Assembly (NCBI GenBank): GCA_039198065.1
Contig: JBCCTU010000002.1
Coordinates: forward strand, 806,001 to 870,000
Direction of reading: 5' to 3'
Origin: CALHVX01 sp039198065
GTDB lineage: Bacteria; Pseudomonadota; Gammaproteobacteria; Pseudomonadales; Azotimanducaceae
DNA: 64,000 nucleotides
In this document: positions 17,589-26,499 of the stretch, one piece after another
How the letters are laid out: the number at the start of each line of letters is the position of its first letter
Position numbering within the stretch: position 1 is the first letter of the stretch
Translations under genes and position numbers: made by a program
Notes under the pieces: model-generated
The model's input: only the letters and a program-made list of their open reading frames with translations
The model's database searches: none
Told to the model about the DNA's origin: nothing

Positions 17589-17682
17589 GTGATGTCTCAG
17601 AGCGATCCACGAAATTTCCGTTTTCCAATATCACGGTGATGACAGCTTGGAAAACACGATCCCCTCTAATGTGATGTCAGCG
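17589..17682. promoter_or_regulatory. Candidate operator region: inverted repeat plus three GTGATG elements
   Basis: The divergent interval between uvrY and the unknown gene pair holds a perfect 9-base inverted repeat, gttttccaa (17620-17628) and ttggaaaac (17647-17655), with an 18-base spacer. Three related elements, gtgatgtc (17589), gtgatgacagc (17636) and gtgatgtcagc (17671), flank or fall between its arms. This is what a dimeric regulator site with extra half-sites would look like. The regulator is unknown, and it could control either direction. Confidence 0.4.
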
Positions 17683-17790
17683 CGATAGCACAGTATGGAG
17701 ATCCGCTGTCTGCCATAGCCAGCGGGTGGTTGCGTTCGCTAGCATCGAGCGCATGGCGGACGCTTTGGTTTCTCACCAAGCGGAGGTCTC

Positions 17791-18708
17791 ATGAACCCGA
17801 AAACTCTCGTCGCCGGAGCCTCTGCGCTCGGCATTTCCCTTGGCCTGGCTCTGGCCGGCGCATACTGGTTGCGGCACCAGGACTCACACCAACCGCCTGC
17901 AGCGGATAACCCCTCAAAGCTGGCTCCGGTGACCCACACCGACGATGATGCGGCCACCGCGACAGCTGGGGCCACTCCCGCCGCCCCAACCGCGGACGCG
18001 GTCGATGAGCAGCGACCGCTCCGTTCGGAAGCCGAACTCGCGGCCTATGAATTGCTCGCCGAGGCCAACCCCGCGCTGGATGAGGCCATGCTTTGGAAAC
18101 TGGTCGCATACGTGCTCGACAACGAGCACCGCTATCAGCGGCAGCTGGCTGAGCACACCTTCGTAACGGAGTCCGGCCCGCTCGGTTACGACTGCAGCAC
18201 AAGCTATGAGGTCTCGCCATCAGCGGATGGTCTGCAACCCGTGCGAACGTGCACTCCGTTCTTTGACCAAGACTCGCACCCGTACTTCGGCTATCCGACG
18301 GAATCGTTGGAGGCACTGGCCGGTGCTGATCCGGCGGCAAACTTCGTGCTCGGCACCCGTTCGGACAACGAGACCGTCCGCTTTAACTACATGCTCCGCG
18401 CGGCGGCTCTATCGGGCAAAGCCGGACCCTTGTTGACGATGTGGGACTCCCTGGGTGGGCACCGAGGTCCCGGTCAGGGCAGTGACGAGGAGCAGATGAA
18501 GAAGCGATATGTGGTTGCTCGACTCGGACAGCGTATGGGGTTCACGACCCTCACGCCAGAACTCATGGCTGGCGACGCGCAGCAACACCTCACCATCGAC
18601 GGCTTGGAAGCGCTCAACAATCGAGTGCGATTTCTTGAGCAGACGATGGATGATCTGCGGCAGAACCAGGGTCTAGAGCCGCTGTTCGCACCGGAGGGCG
18701 CGCGATGA
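17791..18708 (+). CDS. Unrecognised protein with one N-terminal membrane anchor
   Basis: 305 residues; I do not recognise the family. A single hydrophobic helix at about 5-27 (TLVAGASALGISLGLALAGAYW) acts as an anchor or uncleaved signal. A Pro/Ala/Thr-rich linker runs to about residue 75, then a mainly helical region to the end. Two cysteines lie in the segment YDCSTSYEV ... RTCTPFF (about 130-160) and could form a periplasmic disulfide. The C terminus has a short coiled-coil-like segment (NNRVRFLEQTMDDLRQN). GGAGG lies a few bases upstream of the ATG. It overlaps the next gene by 4 bases, so the two are coupled and probably act together in the envelope. Confidence 0.75.
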   Translation: MNPKTLVAGASALGISLGLALAGAYWLRHQDSHQPPAADNPSKLAPVTHTDDDAATATAGATPAAPTADAVDEQRPLRSEAELAAYELLAEANPALDEAMLWKLVAYVLDNEHRYQRQLAEHTFVTESGPLGYDCSTSYEVSPSADGLQPVRTCTPFFDQDSHPYFGYPTESLEALAGADPAANFVLGTRSDNETVRFNYMLRAAALSGKAGPLLTMWDSLGGHRGPGQGSDEEQMKKRYVVARLGQRMGFTTLTPELMAGDAQQHLTIDGLEALNNRVRFLEQTMDDLRQNQGLEPLFAPEGAR

Positions 18709-19289
18709 ACGTCCGATTGTCCTGCCTTCTCCTTAGCATACTTACGCTACCGGTAGCTTCGTTCGCGAACACCTACAACTGCGGTCACTGCGGTGACCCA
18801 GTGGGCGACTTTCGCAGCTACGGCAACTACTTCTACGATCAGACCTTCGGCCAGAATGCGTTCACCCGCTCGACTTACCTCATGTCGGCTCAGCAAGGCA
18901 TTGTTCGCAATCCAAAGACCGGTCAGTTCGCGACGGTCCGAATCCAGCGCGACATGGTGCCCTTTAGCTTTCTCGGGATTTCCGTTCGCTATCCTGGACC
19001 GACCATGACGATTACGGTCCAGTCACCGGACGTGCAGAGCAACAGCTACTCGATCTTAGTAGGCACCGGGGTTACGACGCCGCGTCCTGCGGTCGAGAAC
19101 ACCACTCCGACGAACAGCCAGGGAGCTGCGTCGACGACCAGCGGCTCCTCGAGCCCCGGGGCCGCTGCGCCGGTTGCCTTCAACCATCCGCAGGTGGCCT
19201 ACCAGCGTTTCAGCGCCGTAACCGGCACGCCGATCGTGACGTTGTTCGAGTGCGCTGCATCCTGTGACGCTGAACGGGCGCGGCAATAG
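18705..19289 (+). CDS. Unrecognised secreted protein with Cys-x-x-Cys
   Basis: 194 residues with a cleavable signal peptide (about 1-22, cut near SFA-NTY). The mature protein begins with NCGHCGD, a CxxC pair, and has a second pair, CAASC, near the C terminus. Between them is a region with beta-rich character (about 45-125) and a Thr/Ser/Ala linker (about 128-155). The pairs could form disulfides or bind a metal; I cannot tell which. No family is recognised. Translation is coupled to the preceding membrane-anchored protein by ATGA overlap. Confidence 0.72.
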   Translation: MNVRLSCLLLSILTLPVASFANTYNCGHCGDPVGDFRSYGNYFYDQTFGQNAFTRSTYLMSAQQGIVRNPKTGQFATVRIQRDMVPFSFLGISVRYPGPTMTITVQSPDVQSNSYSILVGTGVTTPRPAVENTTPTNSQGAASTTSGSSSPGAAAPVAFNHPQVAYQRFSAVTGTPIVTLFECAASCDAERARQ

Positions 19290-19349
19290 TGCGGTGTTAA
19301 ACACGGCTAGACTGTTAGCGTCAGACCGCGCCTTAACCGGCACTTGATC

Positions 19350-19388
19350 CGAAGCAAAGAAGAAGCCAAGGCGAAGCAAAGAAGAAGC
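19350..19388 (+). repeat. 17-nt direct repeat at the 3' end of the HDOD kinase gene
   Basis: cgaagcaaagaagaagc occurs at 19350-19366 and again exactly at 19372-19388, a 22-base period. The last base of the second copy is the first of the CTA that forms the kinase stop codon on the minus strand. Confidence 0.85.
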
Positions 19389-21226
19389 TAGGGCAGGCGC
19401 TTGGGGAGAAACAGGGTAAACGCAGTGCCCTGCCCTGCGGAGGTTCGTACATCGATGCTTGCGTCAATCTCGCGCACGAGTCGATGTACGATGTGGAGGC
19501 CCAGGCCCGCGTGTCCACTGCCTTTGGTCGACTGCTTCGGTTCGTATAGCCGCTCTAAAACAGCTCTGCTCAATCCGGGGCCCGAGTCTTCGACGATGAC
19601 TTCGAAGCCTTCTCGACCTTCGCGGTAGACACCACCTAGAGTCGACAGACGCACGGCGTCTCCAGGACTGATGGCCTCCAGGGCGTTTTTGATCAGGTTG
19701 GAGAGAATCTGGATAAGGCGCTGCTCATCGGTGCACACCATGAGCACGCCCCGATCGAGATTGACGCCGATGCCAGCCCCCTGCTCCGAGGCCAGTCCAC
19801 GGTGCACTTCGGCAACCTGCCTCAACAGGTGGTTCAAATCGAAGTCCACGGGTACCAGACGCGCAGTCTGTGCCTCGGCGGCGATGGCCTTGGGAACGTC
19901 TCGTACCGATTGCATGACCTCGGTCGCCCGTTTGATCTCCCGGGAAATCAAGCGAAGTTGTTCGAGCGTTTGTGGCTCGCTGCCCGCACGCAGCTCGAGG
20001 ATGTGGAGATAGTTGTTAACAATACTCAGCGGGTTGTTGGCTTCATGGACGATTTCGCGCAACCGCTTTTCTTCGCGTTCTCGGAACTGGGTCAGCATTC
20101 GCATGCCGTCGGATGCCGAGTCCCGCGATGCAGACAACCACCGGGCCAGTGCTTGACTGTACGAATCGATCAAAAATCGTTGATCCACGTCGTCGTCTTC
20201 CGGGTAGAGCAGCACGCCCAGCTGGTCGCCCGCTTCGATCAGCGGCACCGCCGTTGCCTGCTCGGTCTCCAATCCGCGCAGGACCCGACGATCAACAACC
20301 GCCGTCGTATCGGAGTCTTTCAGGGAAATCTCTCGAGCCTCTCGGAGCGCACGTGCGATGGTGCTGCTTTCCGATTGCACGGGAATCGCAACGCCGCGCG
20401 TGAGACCGGTCAGCAGCCGTCCACTGGTACCGTCAAGCAGGAACAACTGTGGCGGTCGGGTGAACAGGGTTTTAGCCGCGAGGTCATGGGCTTCGAACAG
20501 ACCCTCGGGATCTCCGCTCTGAAGAAAGAGACCGGCGAGGAGGTTGACCTGCTGCAGTTGCCATAGATTCTCACTCCACTGCACGTTGAGCGCATCGACG
20601 AGGCCCGCGTCGCGAACGAGGCGATCGCAGAGCGCGTCCGCATCGCCGAGGCTGCGCTCGAACGAGCCATTACTGAGGCCAAGAAGTTGAGCAGCAATTG
20701 CGGCTACCCGTGCCGGTTCCTCGACATCCATTGCGTCGACGACGGCAAGTATGCGCTGTTCAAGGGGTGCATCCTCCAACAGCTCGGGCCGTGCGCCGCG
20801 GAACTCCACCATGCTGGCAAGCACGGCATCGTCGACGTTCATGACGCCAGAGATCGCGAGCAACAGCCGCCATCGCAACGCCTCGGCTTCGCTCTGGTCC
20901 CAGTCCAGTGCCGTCGCGAGCGCCTGTCCGGCACACGCATTGCGCAGCACCAGTCGCCACTGATGGAAGCTGAGCCGAAGGGCGTCGCCTGGCGGCAGCA
21001 CCGCCCAAGCCTGGGCCTGAGCGAGATCGACAAAGGTCCACGGCTCAAGATCCTCTACCGCCCGCTGCACAGCGCGGGGATCTACGGGGGTTCGGGTGAG
21101 GCGCAACCAGCGCGTCAGGAGATCTGCGTCAAGCCCCACAAGGCCGACAAACCGACGATGGTCGACGACGTCGTCGTTAACGAGTGTGAGATAGCGATGT
21201 AGGACCGCTTCCGGCGTCACCTGCAC
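19388..21226 (-). CDS. HDOD/GAF-containing sensor histidine kinase
   Basis: 612 residues with no membrane helix, so cytoplasmic. The N-terminal region (about 1-215) resembles an HDOD domain, a catalytically dead relative of HD phosphohydrolases. A GAF-like region follows (about 225-365). The HisKA segment has the phospho-acceptor His394 in EIVHEANNPLSI, and the ATPase domain has NLIKNALEA, VEDSGPGLS and GHAGLGLHIV. The H-box variant HEANNPL resembles the NtrB/AtoS class. No response regulator is adjacent. HDOD plus GAF suggests an intracellular signal, with the ligand unknown. Confidence 0.85.
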   Translation of the reverse strand: MQVTPEAVLHRYLTLVNDDVVDHRRFVGLVGLDADLLTRWLRLTRTPVDPRAVQRAVEDLEPWTFVDLAQAQAWAVLPPGDALRLSFHQWRLVLRNACAGQALATALDWDQSEAEALRWRLLLAISGVMNVDDAVLASMVEFRGARPELLEDAPLEQRILAVVDAMDVEEPARVAAIAAQLLGLSNGSFERSLGDADALCDRLVRDAGLVDALNVQWSENLWQLQQVNLLAGLFLQSGDPEGLFEAHDLAAKTLFTRPPQLFLLDGTSGRLLTGLTRGVAIPVQSESSTIARALREAREISLKDSDTTAVVDRRVLRGLETEQATAVPLIEAGDQLGVLLYPEDDDVDQRFLIDSYSQALARWLSASRDSASDGMRMLTQFREREEKRLREIVHEANNPLSIVNNYLHILELRAGSEPQTLEQLRLISREIKRATEVMQSVRDVPKAIAAEAQTARLVPVDFDLNHLLRQVAEVHRGLASEQGAGIGVNLDRGVLMVCTDEQRLIQILSNLIKNALEAISPGDAVRLSTLGGVYREGREGFEVIVEDSGPGLSRAVLERLYEPKQSTKGSGHAGLGLHIVHRLVREIDASIDVRTSAGQGTAFTLFLPKRLP

Positions 21227-21432
21227 CCTCCCTGAGGCGCAAACGCCGTCCCGGCGGAACCGTCGCTCAGTACGCGCGGCATTGGTTACTGCTCATCCAT
21301 GCGCAGGCTTCTGAACAAGCCGTTTCCGGCTGCTTTCCGCAGTTTACTGGCCAAACTGCAGTGGAAACCATTTAATATTGTGTTTTTTTGTAGGCGCAGC
21401 CCTCGGAGGGCGCGGAGTCGGGATTGGGCTTA

Positions 21433-22245
21433 ATGCGTATCGTCTCTTTTAACGTCAATGGCATCCGTTCGCGCCTTCATCAGCTCCAGGCGGTGAACGA
21501 GACTTTGAATCCCGATGTGGTGGCCGTCCAAGAATCGAAAGTCGTTGATGAAGCCTTTCCCCACGAAGATGTCGAGGCGTGTGGCTTCCCGCACCAGTAT
21601 GTGTACGGACAAAAGACGCACTACGGCGTTGCTCTGCTTAGCAAACAACCGCTAAAAGACGTTCGTTATGGATTCCAATGGGAGGGCGACGAACAGCAGC
21701 GGCGTTTCATCGCCGCAACGGCGCGTCAGGGTCGAAAGGACTTCCACATCCTTAACGGTTACTTTCCGCAAGGGGAATCCCGAGATCACCCGGTAAAGTT
21801 TCCCGCAAAAAAAAGATATTACGAGAATATACTCAGATATCTCGAAGAAAATCACACACCGAAGCAACGCCTCTGCCTGGTTGGCGACATGAATGTTGCG
21901 CCAGAAGACAGTGATATCGGGATTGGCGCCGACGCCCACAAACGCTGGCTGAAAACCGGCAAAGCGAGTTTCCTTCCGGAAGAGCGCGAATGGCTTGCCA
22001 CGTTGTTCGACTGGGGTTTGACGGATACCTACGCCGCCCAGGGACCCGAACCGAAGCTGATGTCATGGTTTGACTACCGCAGCCGGGGCTTTGAGCGCGA
22101 GCCGAAACGCGGGCTGCGCATTGACCTGATTCTCGCCTCTAAGGCCGCTGCGGCTGCACTGACGAAGGCTGGAATTGATCATGATATTCGAGCCGGTGAG
22201 AAGCCATCTGACCACTGTCCGATCTGGGCGGAGTTCTCCGTGTGA
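21433..22245 (+). CDS. xthA: Exodeoxyribonuclease III
   Basis: 270 residues, matching the XthA length of 268. It is the main apurinic/apyrimidinic endonuclease and 3'-5' exonuclease of base-excision repair. Visible signatures are MRIVSFNVNGIRSRL at the start, AVQESKV (metal-binding Glu), GDMNVAPEDSDIGIG, SFLPEEREW, SWFDYRSRGFE and the terminal EKPSDHCPIWAEF with the catalytic Asp-His. I chose the ATG at 21433; the TTG at 21424 would add only three residues. It is convergent with pyrF with 24 bases between the stops. Confidence 0.96.
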   Translation: MRIVSFNVNGIRSRLHQLQAVNETLNPDVVAVQESKVVDEAFPHEDVEACGFPHQYVYGQKTHYGVALLSKQPLKDVRYGFQWEGDEQQRRFIAATARQGRKDFHILNGYFPQGESRDHPVKFPAKKRYYENILRYLEENHTPKQRLCLVGDMNVAPEDSDIGIGADAHKRWLKTGKASFLPEEREWLATLFDWGLTDTYAAQGPEPKLMSWFDYRSRGFEREPKRGLRIDLILASKAAAAALTKAGIDHDIRAGEKPSDHCPIWAEFSV

Positions 22246-22269
22246 GCCGTCGGCTGGGTCTTCGCAGGC

Positions 22270-23112
22270 TCAGCCGCGCATCTGCAGATGAAACGCCTCT
22301 GCGGCGGCGCGCCATCCCTCAGACCCTGTTGCGCCCACGTCCCACTGGGACGATATTCCACGTGAAACGTTGACCAGCAGGCCGCCACCACCGCTGCGCT
22401 GGCCGCAGGCCGCGACAACCGCAGCGTCGCCACCCTGGGCGCCGACACCGGGCACCAGCAGCAGCGATTGCGGTGCGATCCTGCGTACCTCATTCAGATC
22501 GTCTGGAGTCGTCGCGCCGACGACCAAACCGAAACCGGGACAGTCCGCGTACCGTTCGGCGCAATACCGCGCGACTCGTCGGTAGGGGGCAGCGTCACCA
22601 GATCCTCGCTGCAGCCAGGCGCTGTCTGGATTGCTGGTTCGGCAGAGTACGAAAGCGCCTCGGTCAGACCACTTCAAAAACGGCTCGAGACCCTCCGGAC
22701 CGAGGTAAGGACTCAGCGTTACTGCGTCTGCGTCATAGCGGTCAAACACCTCGAGCGCGTAGCGCTCGGCAGTAGAGCCAATGTCGCCACGTTTGGCGTC
22801 GAGTACGACGGGGATGTCGGGATGACGCAGGTGCAGTTCCTCAATAAGTGCAGCCAGTTCCTGCTCTGCGCCTAGCGCTGCAAAATGCGCAACCTGCGGC
22901 TTGAACGCGAGGGCGAAATCCGCCGTTGCCTCGGCGAGGGCCAGCCCGTAGGCGTACACACCTGCGCTTGCGGACTGTGTCGCAGAGCGCTGGAACGGCA
23001 GCGGTAGCGCACTCGGCAGAGGATCAATCCCAACGCAGAGCAGGGTCTGCTGTGCGTGGTGACGGGCTGCGAGTCGAAGGTGGAATGCTGGGCGGGTCGA
23101 AGCGGTAGCCAT
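22270..23112 (-). CDS. pyrF: Orotidine 5'-phosphate decarboxylase (type 2)
   Basis: 280 residues. It catalyses the last step of UMP synthesis, OMP to UMP plus CO2, in the cytoplasm. The catalytic Lys-Asp network appears as LDAKRGDIGSTAERYA, the form typical of the longer type 2 enzymes (mycobacterial and myxobacterial type), not the 245-residue E. coli PyrF. CVGIDPLPSALP near the N terminus and LLVPGVGAQGGD near the C terminus (phosphate-binding loop) also fit. Single gene; no other pyr gene in the window. Confidence 0.92.
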   Translation of the reverse strand: MATASTRPAFHLRLAARHHAQQTLLCVGIDPLPSALPLPFQRSATQSASAGVYAYGLALAEATADFALAFKPQVAHFAALGAEQELAALIEELHLRHPDIPVVLDAKRGDIGSTAERYALEVFDRYDADAVTLSPYLGPEGLEPFLKWSDRGAFVLCRTSNPDSAWLQRGSGDAAPYRRVARYCAERYADCPGFGLVVGATTPDDLNEVRRIAPQSLLLVPGVGAQGGDAAVVAACGQRSGGGGLLVNVSRGISSQWDVGATGSEGWRAAAEAFHLQMRG

Positions 23113-23438
23113 GGCGGCGAACGCTACCGAAAACTTTGGATGGGTGCTACGGAGCGTCAGAACGACTGACGCTCAACGGCACCTTTCCGCTCATCGTGAG
23201 CATAGAATAAAGCGAGATTCCTCTACTAAATTATTGTATTTATTAACTATCTTTCCTTATTCTCGCGTTTTCGTACTACTGGCACACTTCTCGCACACTT
23301 CTCGCAAACGGCTCCCAAACGTCTCGATATCGAGATGAGCAAACACCCGATAACCAGCGGACCGGTACCAGCGAATGCGGCAGAGGCGCTCACATTAAGA
23401 CGAGCGACGGCGGCATACCCGGAGCAGGAGAGCAAGCC
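23113..23438. other. AT-rich intergenic region between pyrF and PilZ genes
   Basis: No gene is supported here. The interval is much more AT-rich than its surroundings at about 23205-23275. It holds a tandem pair gcacacttctc (23282-23292 and 23293-23303) with a decayed third copy, and a perfect palindrome just after. It probably carries the divergent promoters of pyrF and of the PilZ gene. Confidence 0.5.
23322..23335. promoter_or_regulatory. 14-base perfect palindrome, candidate operator
   Basis: tctcgatatcgaga reads identically on both strands. It is placed about 105 bases upstream of the PilZ gene start. Short perfect palindromes like this are often repressor sites, but I cannot name a regulator. 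Confidence 0.35.
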
Positions 23439-23855
23439 ATGAGCGACAACGTGATTCAGTTTGACCTCGCACGGACCCGAGCACAGCGCAGCGCAGATCA
23501 GCGTCTGCACCCGCGGCTGGAGAGTGAAGACCGACTGTTTACGCAGGTGGTTCTATGCGCCGATTCACCGGACCTCGTGGGCACGACGCTGTCTTGCAGC
23601 GCCGTGAACCTCTCCGTCGGCGGAATCCAGTTTCGTACCGATACGGAAGTGCCCACAGGATCGCTTTTGGATCTTTGGGTGGATGTTTCAACCCGGCCGG
23701 GCAAGTTCTTCCTTGCCGGCGAGGTTCGCTGGTGTCGCGCGGCTCAGGATGATGACGGCGTGCCCTACTGTTTTGTTGGCGTACAGCTTAAGTCCGGTGC
23801 CGCCACCGACATTCTTGACTGGCGCGATTATCACGCAAACGCCTACGCCCGCTGA
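23439..23855 (+). CDS. PilZ-domain protein, candidate c-di-GMP receptor
   Basis: 138 residues, almost all one PilZ domain. An Arg-containing N-terminal stretch (RSADQRLHPRLESEDR, about 15-30) may supply the c-di-GMP binding arginines. AVNLSVGGIQFRTD (about 53-66) is the second conserved motif (D/NxSxxG), here as NLSVGG. PilZ proteins report the second messenger to motility, biofilm or export machinery. The ATG is preceded by caggagag. The next gene, a DUF1631 protein, follows 160 bases later on the same strand, and the two may be functionally linked. Confidence 0.88.
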   Translation: MSDNVIQFDLARTRAQRSADQRLHPRLESEDRLFTQVVLCADSPDLVGTTLSCSAVNLSVGGIQFRTDTEVPTGSLLDLWVDVSTRPGKFFLAGEVRWCRAAQDDDGVPYCFVGVQLKSGAATDILDWRDYHANAYAR

Positions 23856-24015
23856 CGGTTTTCCAGCCGGCCGATCCACCAGGGTTGCCGGCCTGTCTCA
23901 CACCAGCTTTGGGCAGCAGGTCACAATCCGCGCGGACTTCGGTCCCAGTACCGCCCAGCGCTGGCTGCTTAAATGATGAACAGCAGAATCGGATGCTGTG
24001 GGAGCGTAACGGCGG

Positions 24016-26487
24016 ATGGCGCCACCGACGGTGATCAACATCAAAGCACAGGGCGGTACGGCGCAGGTTAAGCTGCCGCCGATCGTCCATACGCTTCGTC
24101 AACAGGCGCGTCGTCAGCTCGGCGAGCTCACCACACAGCTGTTCAACAGCACCGATGATGCGCTGTTCGAGCTTGCCGACAAGTCGGAAAGTAACGTCGA
24201 GCAGACGCTCTACTTCGAATCGATGCGACAGCTTCGTCTGCATCGAGAAGACATGACGCAGGCGTTGCTCAGGCGATTTTACGCCGGCTTCGAATCACTT
24301 TTCGCGGGCGCCACGGGAGCTGACTCAGCGGGAGCCGCTGCAGACGCTTCGCTGGATGATCTGTCGCTCCTTGGCAACGACGAGCTCGAAATCAGCGTTG
24401 CGATTTCCGGGATTGTGTCAAAGGTGACCGCTCAGCATTCAGTTGTGCTGGCCGCGTTGACCAAGCGTTTGGATCACCTGTGTAAAGCAACCACGATTAA
24501 CGAACGAACCAATCCGCTTGGCCCCACTCAGCTCAGCGAGGCCTTCGTTGACAGTCTGAAGAAGCTCGAACTCGACATCCGGGTCGTGATCATCCTGCTT
24601 AAACTGTTCGAACGTATGGTGATGGGGCGAATCGAGCCGGTATACAGCGCAGCGAATAAGCTGCTAACCGAAGCCGGCATTCTCCCCGAGGGACGCCGCA
24701 AAGCGCCCGCTCCGCAAAGCGGTGGCGGCCGTGGCGCATCGACACCTGCAGCGCCGGGCGTGCCTGCAGCTGAGGCCCCCCACCCCATCGTTGATTCGGC
24801 GCCCCCAATCCCGGGTGGTAGCGGTACGGATTACCTCGGCACTCCGATGCACTCGATCATCGATCCGAACGGCTCCCAGGCCTCTGGATTTGGGTACGGC
24901 GTGACCGGGGCGCCACAGAATTTTTCTCTGATCCAGCAATTGATGCAGTCCGCGCAGCCGCCGACGCCGAGCCATGGCAATCCAGTTGGTGGCGTCGGTA
25001 GTGGCTTCAATCCTTACAGCCAGCTAGGTCAGGGGGGCTATGGTTCGCCCTATCTCAGTCCAACGACCGAGGGGGGAGCAGGAACGGGGCAGTATGTAAT
25101 CAGCACCCCGCAGCTGGTCGGGTTGCTCAATGAGCTCCAAACCGATCAGTTGCACCAAAGCGTTGATCTCGAGGCCCCGCCGCCGCTGCTGGATCTAAAG
25201 AATGTGGTGTTTAACCACACGGACATCGTTGAAAACGCCGGCGAGTCACACCCGAGTATCGAGCGAAACGACGACGATGCTCTAAACATCGTCGCGATGC
25301 TGTTCGACTTCATTCTTAACGATCGAAACCTCGCGATTCCGATGAAGGCGTTGATTTCACGGCTGCAGATTCCGTTCGTGAAGCTCGCCGTCATCGACAA
25401 GTCCTTCTTCGAGCGCAGCGGTCATCCTGCACGACAACTCCTGAACGAACTTGCGAGTGCGGGAATCGGCTGGAGTAGCGCCGCCGAGCTCAAGCGCGAC
25501 GCGCTCTATGACAAGATCGAGTCCACGGTCGTCGCCGTGCTCAACGGATTCAGCAACGATGCCGAGTTCTTTGCCGACCTGCTCGAAGACCTGAGGGCCT
25601 TCGTTAAAGGCGAGCAGCAGCGCAACGATGTCGTCGAGCAGCGGGTTCAAGCGGCGGAAGCCGGGAAAGCGCACACACAAAACGTAAAGCTGAAGGTTCA
25701 GCAGATCATTAACCAGAAAGCCAGCGGCTTACGGCTGCCGGCTAAGATCGGACAGTTCGTGAGCGACACCATGGCGCGTAGTCTGGTGATGGTCGGAATC
25801 AAACAGGGTGTTGAATCCGGCGACTGGCACATGACGCTCAAGGCCCTGGATGACCTTCTGTGGTGCTGTCAGCCACTCGATCAATCGGAACAAATCGAGC
25901 AGCGCGACGCCATGCTTGAGGAGCTCTACGGTCGCCTGAACGGGATCACCGGAGCGATCGTTGACGACATCAGCCAGCGGGACGATCTGCTTGACGGCAT
26001 TCGCGGCGAAATAGAGTACGCGATCGAACGAGATCGCGCCTATCTCGGGCAAGACCTGGACGACGAAGAATTTCAGCAGGCTGTCGAAGAACTCGAGCCG
26101 CTTGAAGAAATCACGCTAACTGAAGCTACCGTCTTTCAGTCCAACGACGGCCCACAGATCGAGCCCGCGTTTGTGGAACAGCTACGCGGTTTAAACGAGG
26201 GCGGTTGGGTCGAGTTGCGACGAGATTCCGGCGCGTTGTTGCGCTGTAAGCTCACGACGATCGTGCAACCAGGTGATCGATACGTGTTCGTGAACCGCCG
26301 CGGTATGAAGGTCGCCGAGTACACGCGCATGGACCTTGCTAAACGGCTCCAGAACGGCTCCCTGACGCTACTTGATGAGTCCGAGGTATTCGATCGCGCT
26401 TTACAGGCTGTTGTCGGCAATCTGCGTGAGCTCCAGAAGGAACGGCAACCGAAGGACACCGGCCCAGGCGACCGTCCTAGCAGCTGA
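24016..26487 (+). CDS. DUF1631-family protein
   Basis: 823 residues with the features of DUF1631, a proteobacterial family of unknown function. Two helical halves (about 1-225 and 370-700) are separated by a long Gly/Pro/Ser-rich, probably disordered linker (about 226-360). The C-terminal segment (about 712-800: FVEQLRGLNEGGWVELRRDS, YVFVNRRGMKVAEYT) looks like a small PilZ-like or beta-barrel domain. No signal peptide or membrane helix is seen, so it should be cytoplasmic. Placement right after a PilZ protein suggests c-di-GMP-linked regulation, which is inference. It is convergent with ribE. Confidence 0.85.
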   Translation: MAPPTVINIKAQGGTAQVKLPPIVHTLRQQARRQLGELTTQLFNSTDDALFELADKSESNVEQTLYFESMRQLRLHREDMTQALLRRFYAGFESLFAGATGADSAGAAADASLDDLSLLGNDELEISVAISGIVSKVTAQHSVVLAALTKRLDHLCKATTINERTNPLGPTQLSEAFVDSLKKLELDIRVVIILLKLFERMVMGRIEPVYSAANKLLTEAGILPEGRRKAPAPQSGGGRGASTPAAPGVPAAEAPHPIVDSAPPIPGGSGTDYLGTPMHSIIDPNGSQASGFGYGVTGAPQNFSLIQQLMQSAQPPTPSHGNPVGGVGSGFNPYSQLGQGGYGSPYLSPTTEGGAGTGQYVISTPQLVGLLNELQTDQLHQSVDLEAPPPLLDLKNVVFNHTDIVENAGESHPSIERNDDDALNIVAMLFDFILNDRNLAIPMKALISRLQIPFVKLAVIDKSFFERSGHPARQLLNELASAGIGWSSAAELKRDALYDKIESTVVAVLNGFSNDAEFFADLLEDLRAFVKGEQQRNDVVEQRVQAAEAGKAHTQNVKLKVQQIINQKASGLRLPAKIGQFVSDTMARSLVMVGIKQGVESGDWHMTLKALDDLLWCCQPLDQSEQIEQRDAMLEELYGRLNGITGAIVDDISQRDDLLDGIRGEIEYAIERDRAYLGQDLDDEEFQQAVEELEPLEEITLTEATVFQSNDGPQIEPAFVEQLRGLNEGGWVELRRDSGALLRCKLTTIVQPGDRYVFVNRRGMKVAEYTRMDLAKRLQNGSLTLLDESEVFDRALQAVVGNLRELQKERQPKDTGPGDRPSS

Positions 26488-26499
26488 CGAACTGAGCGG

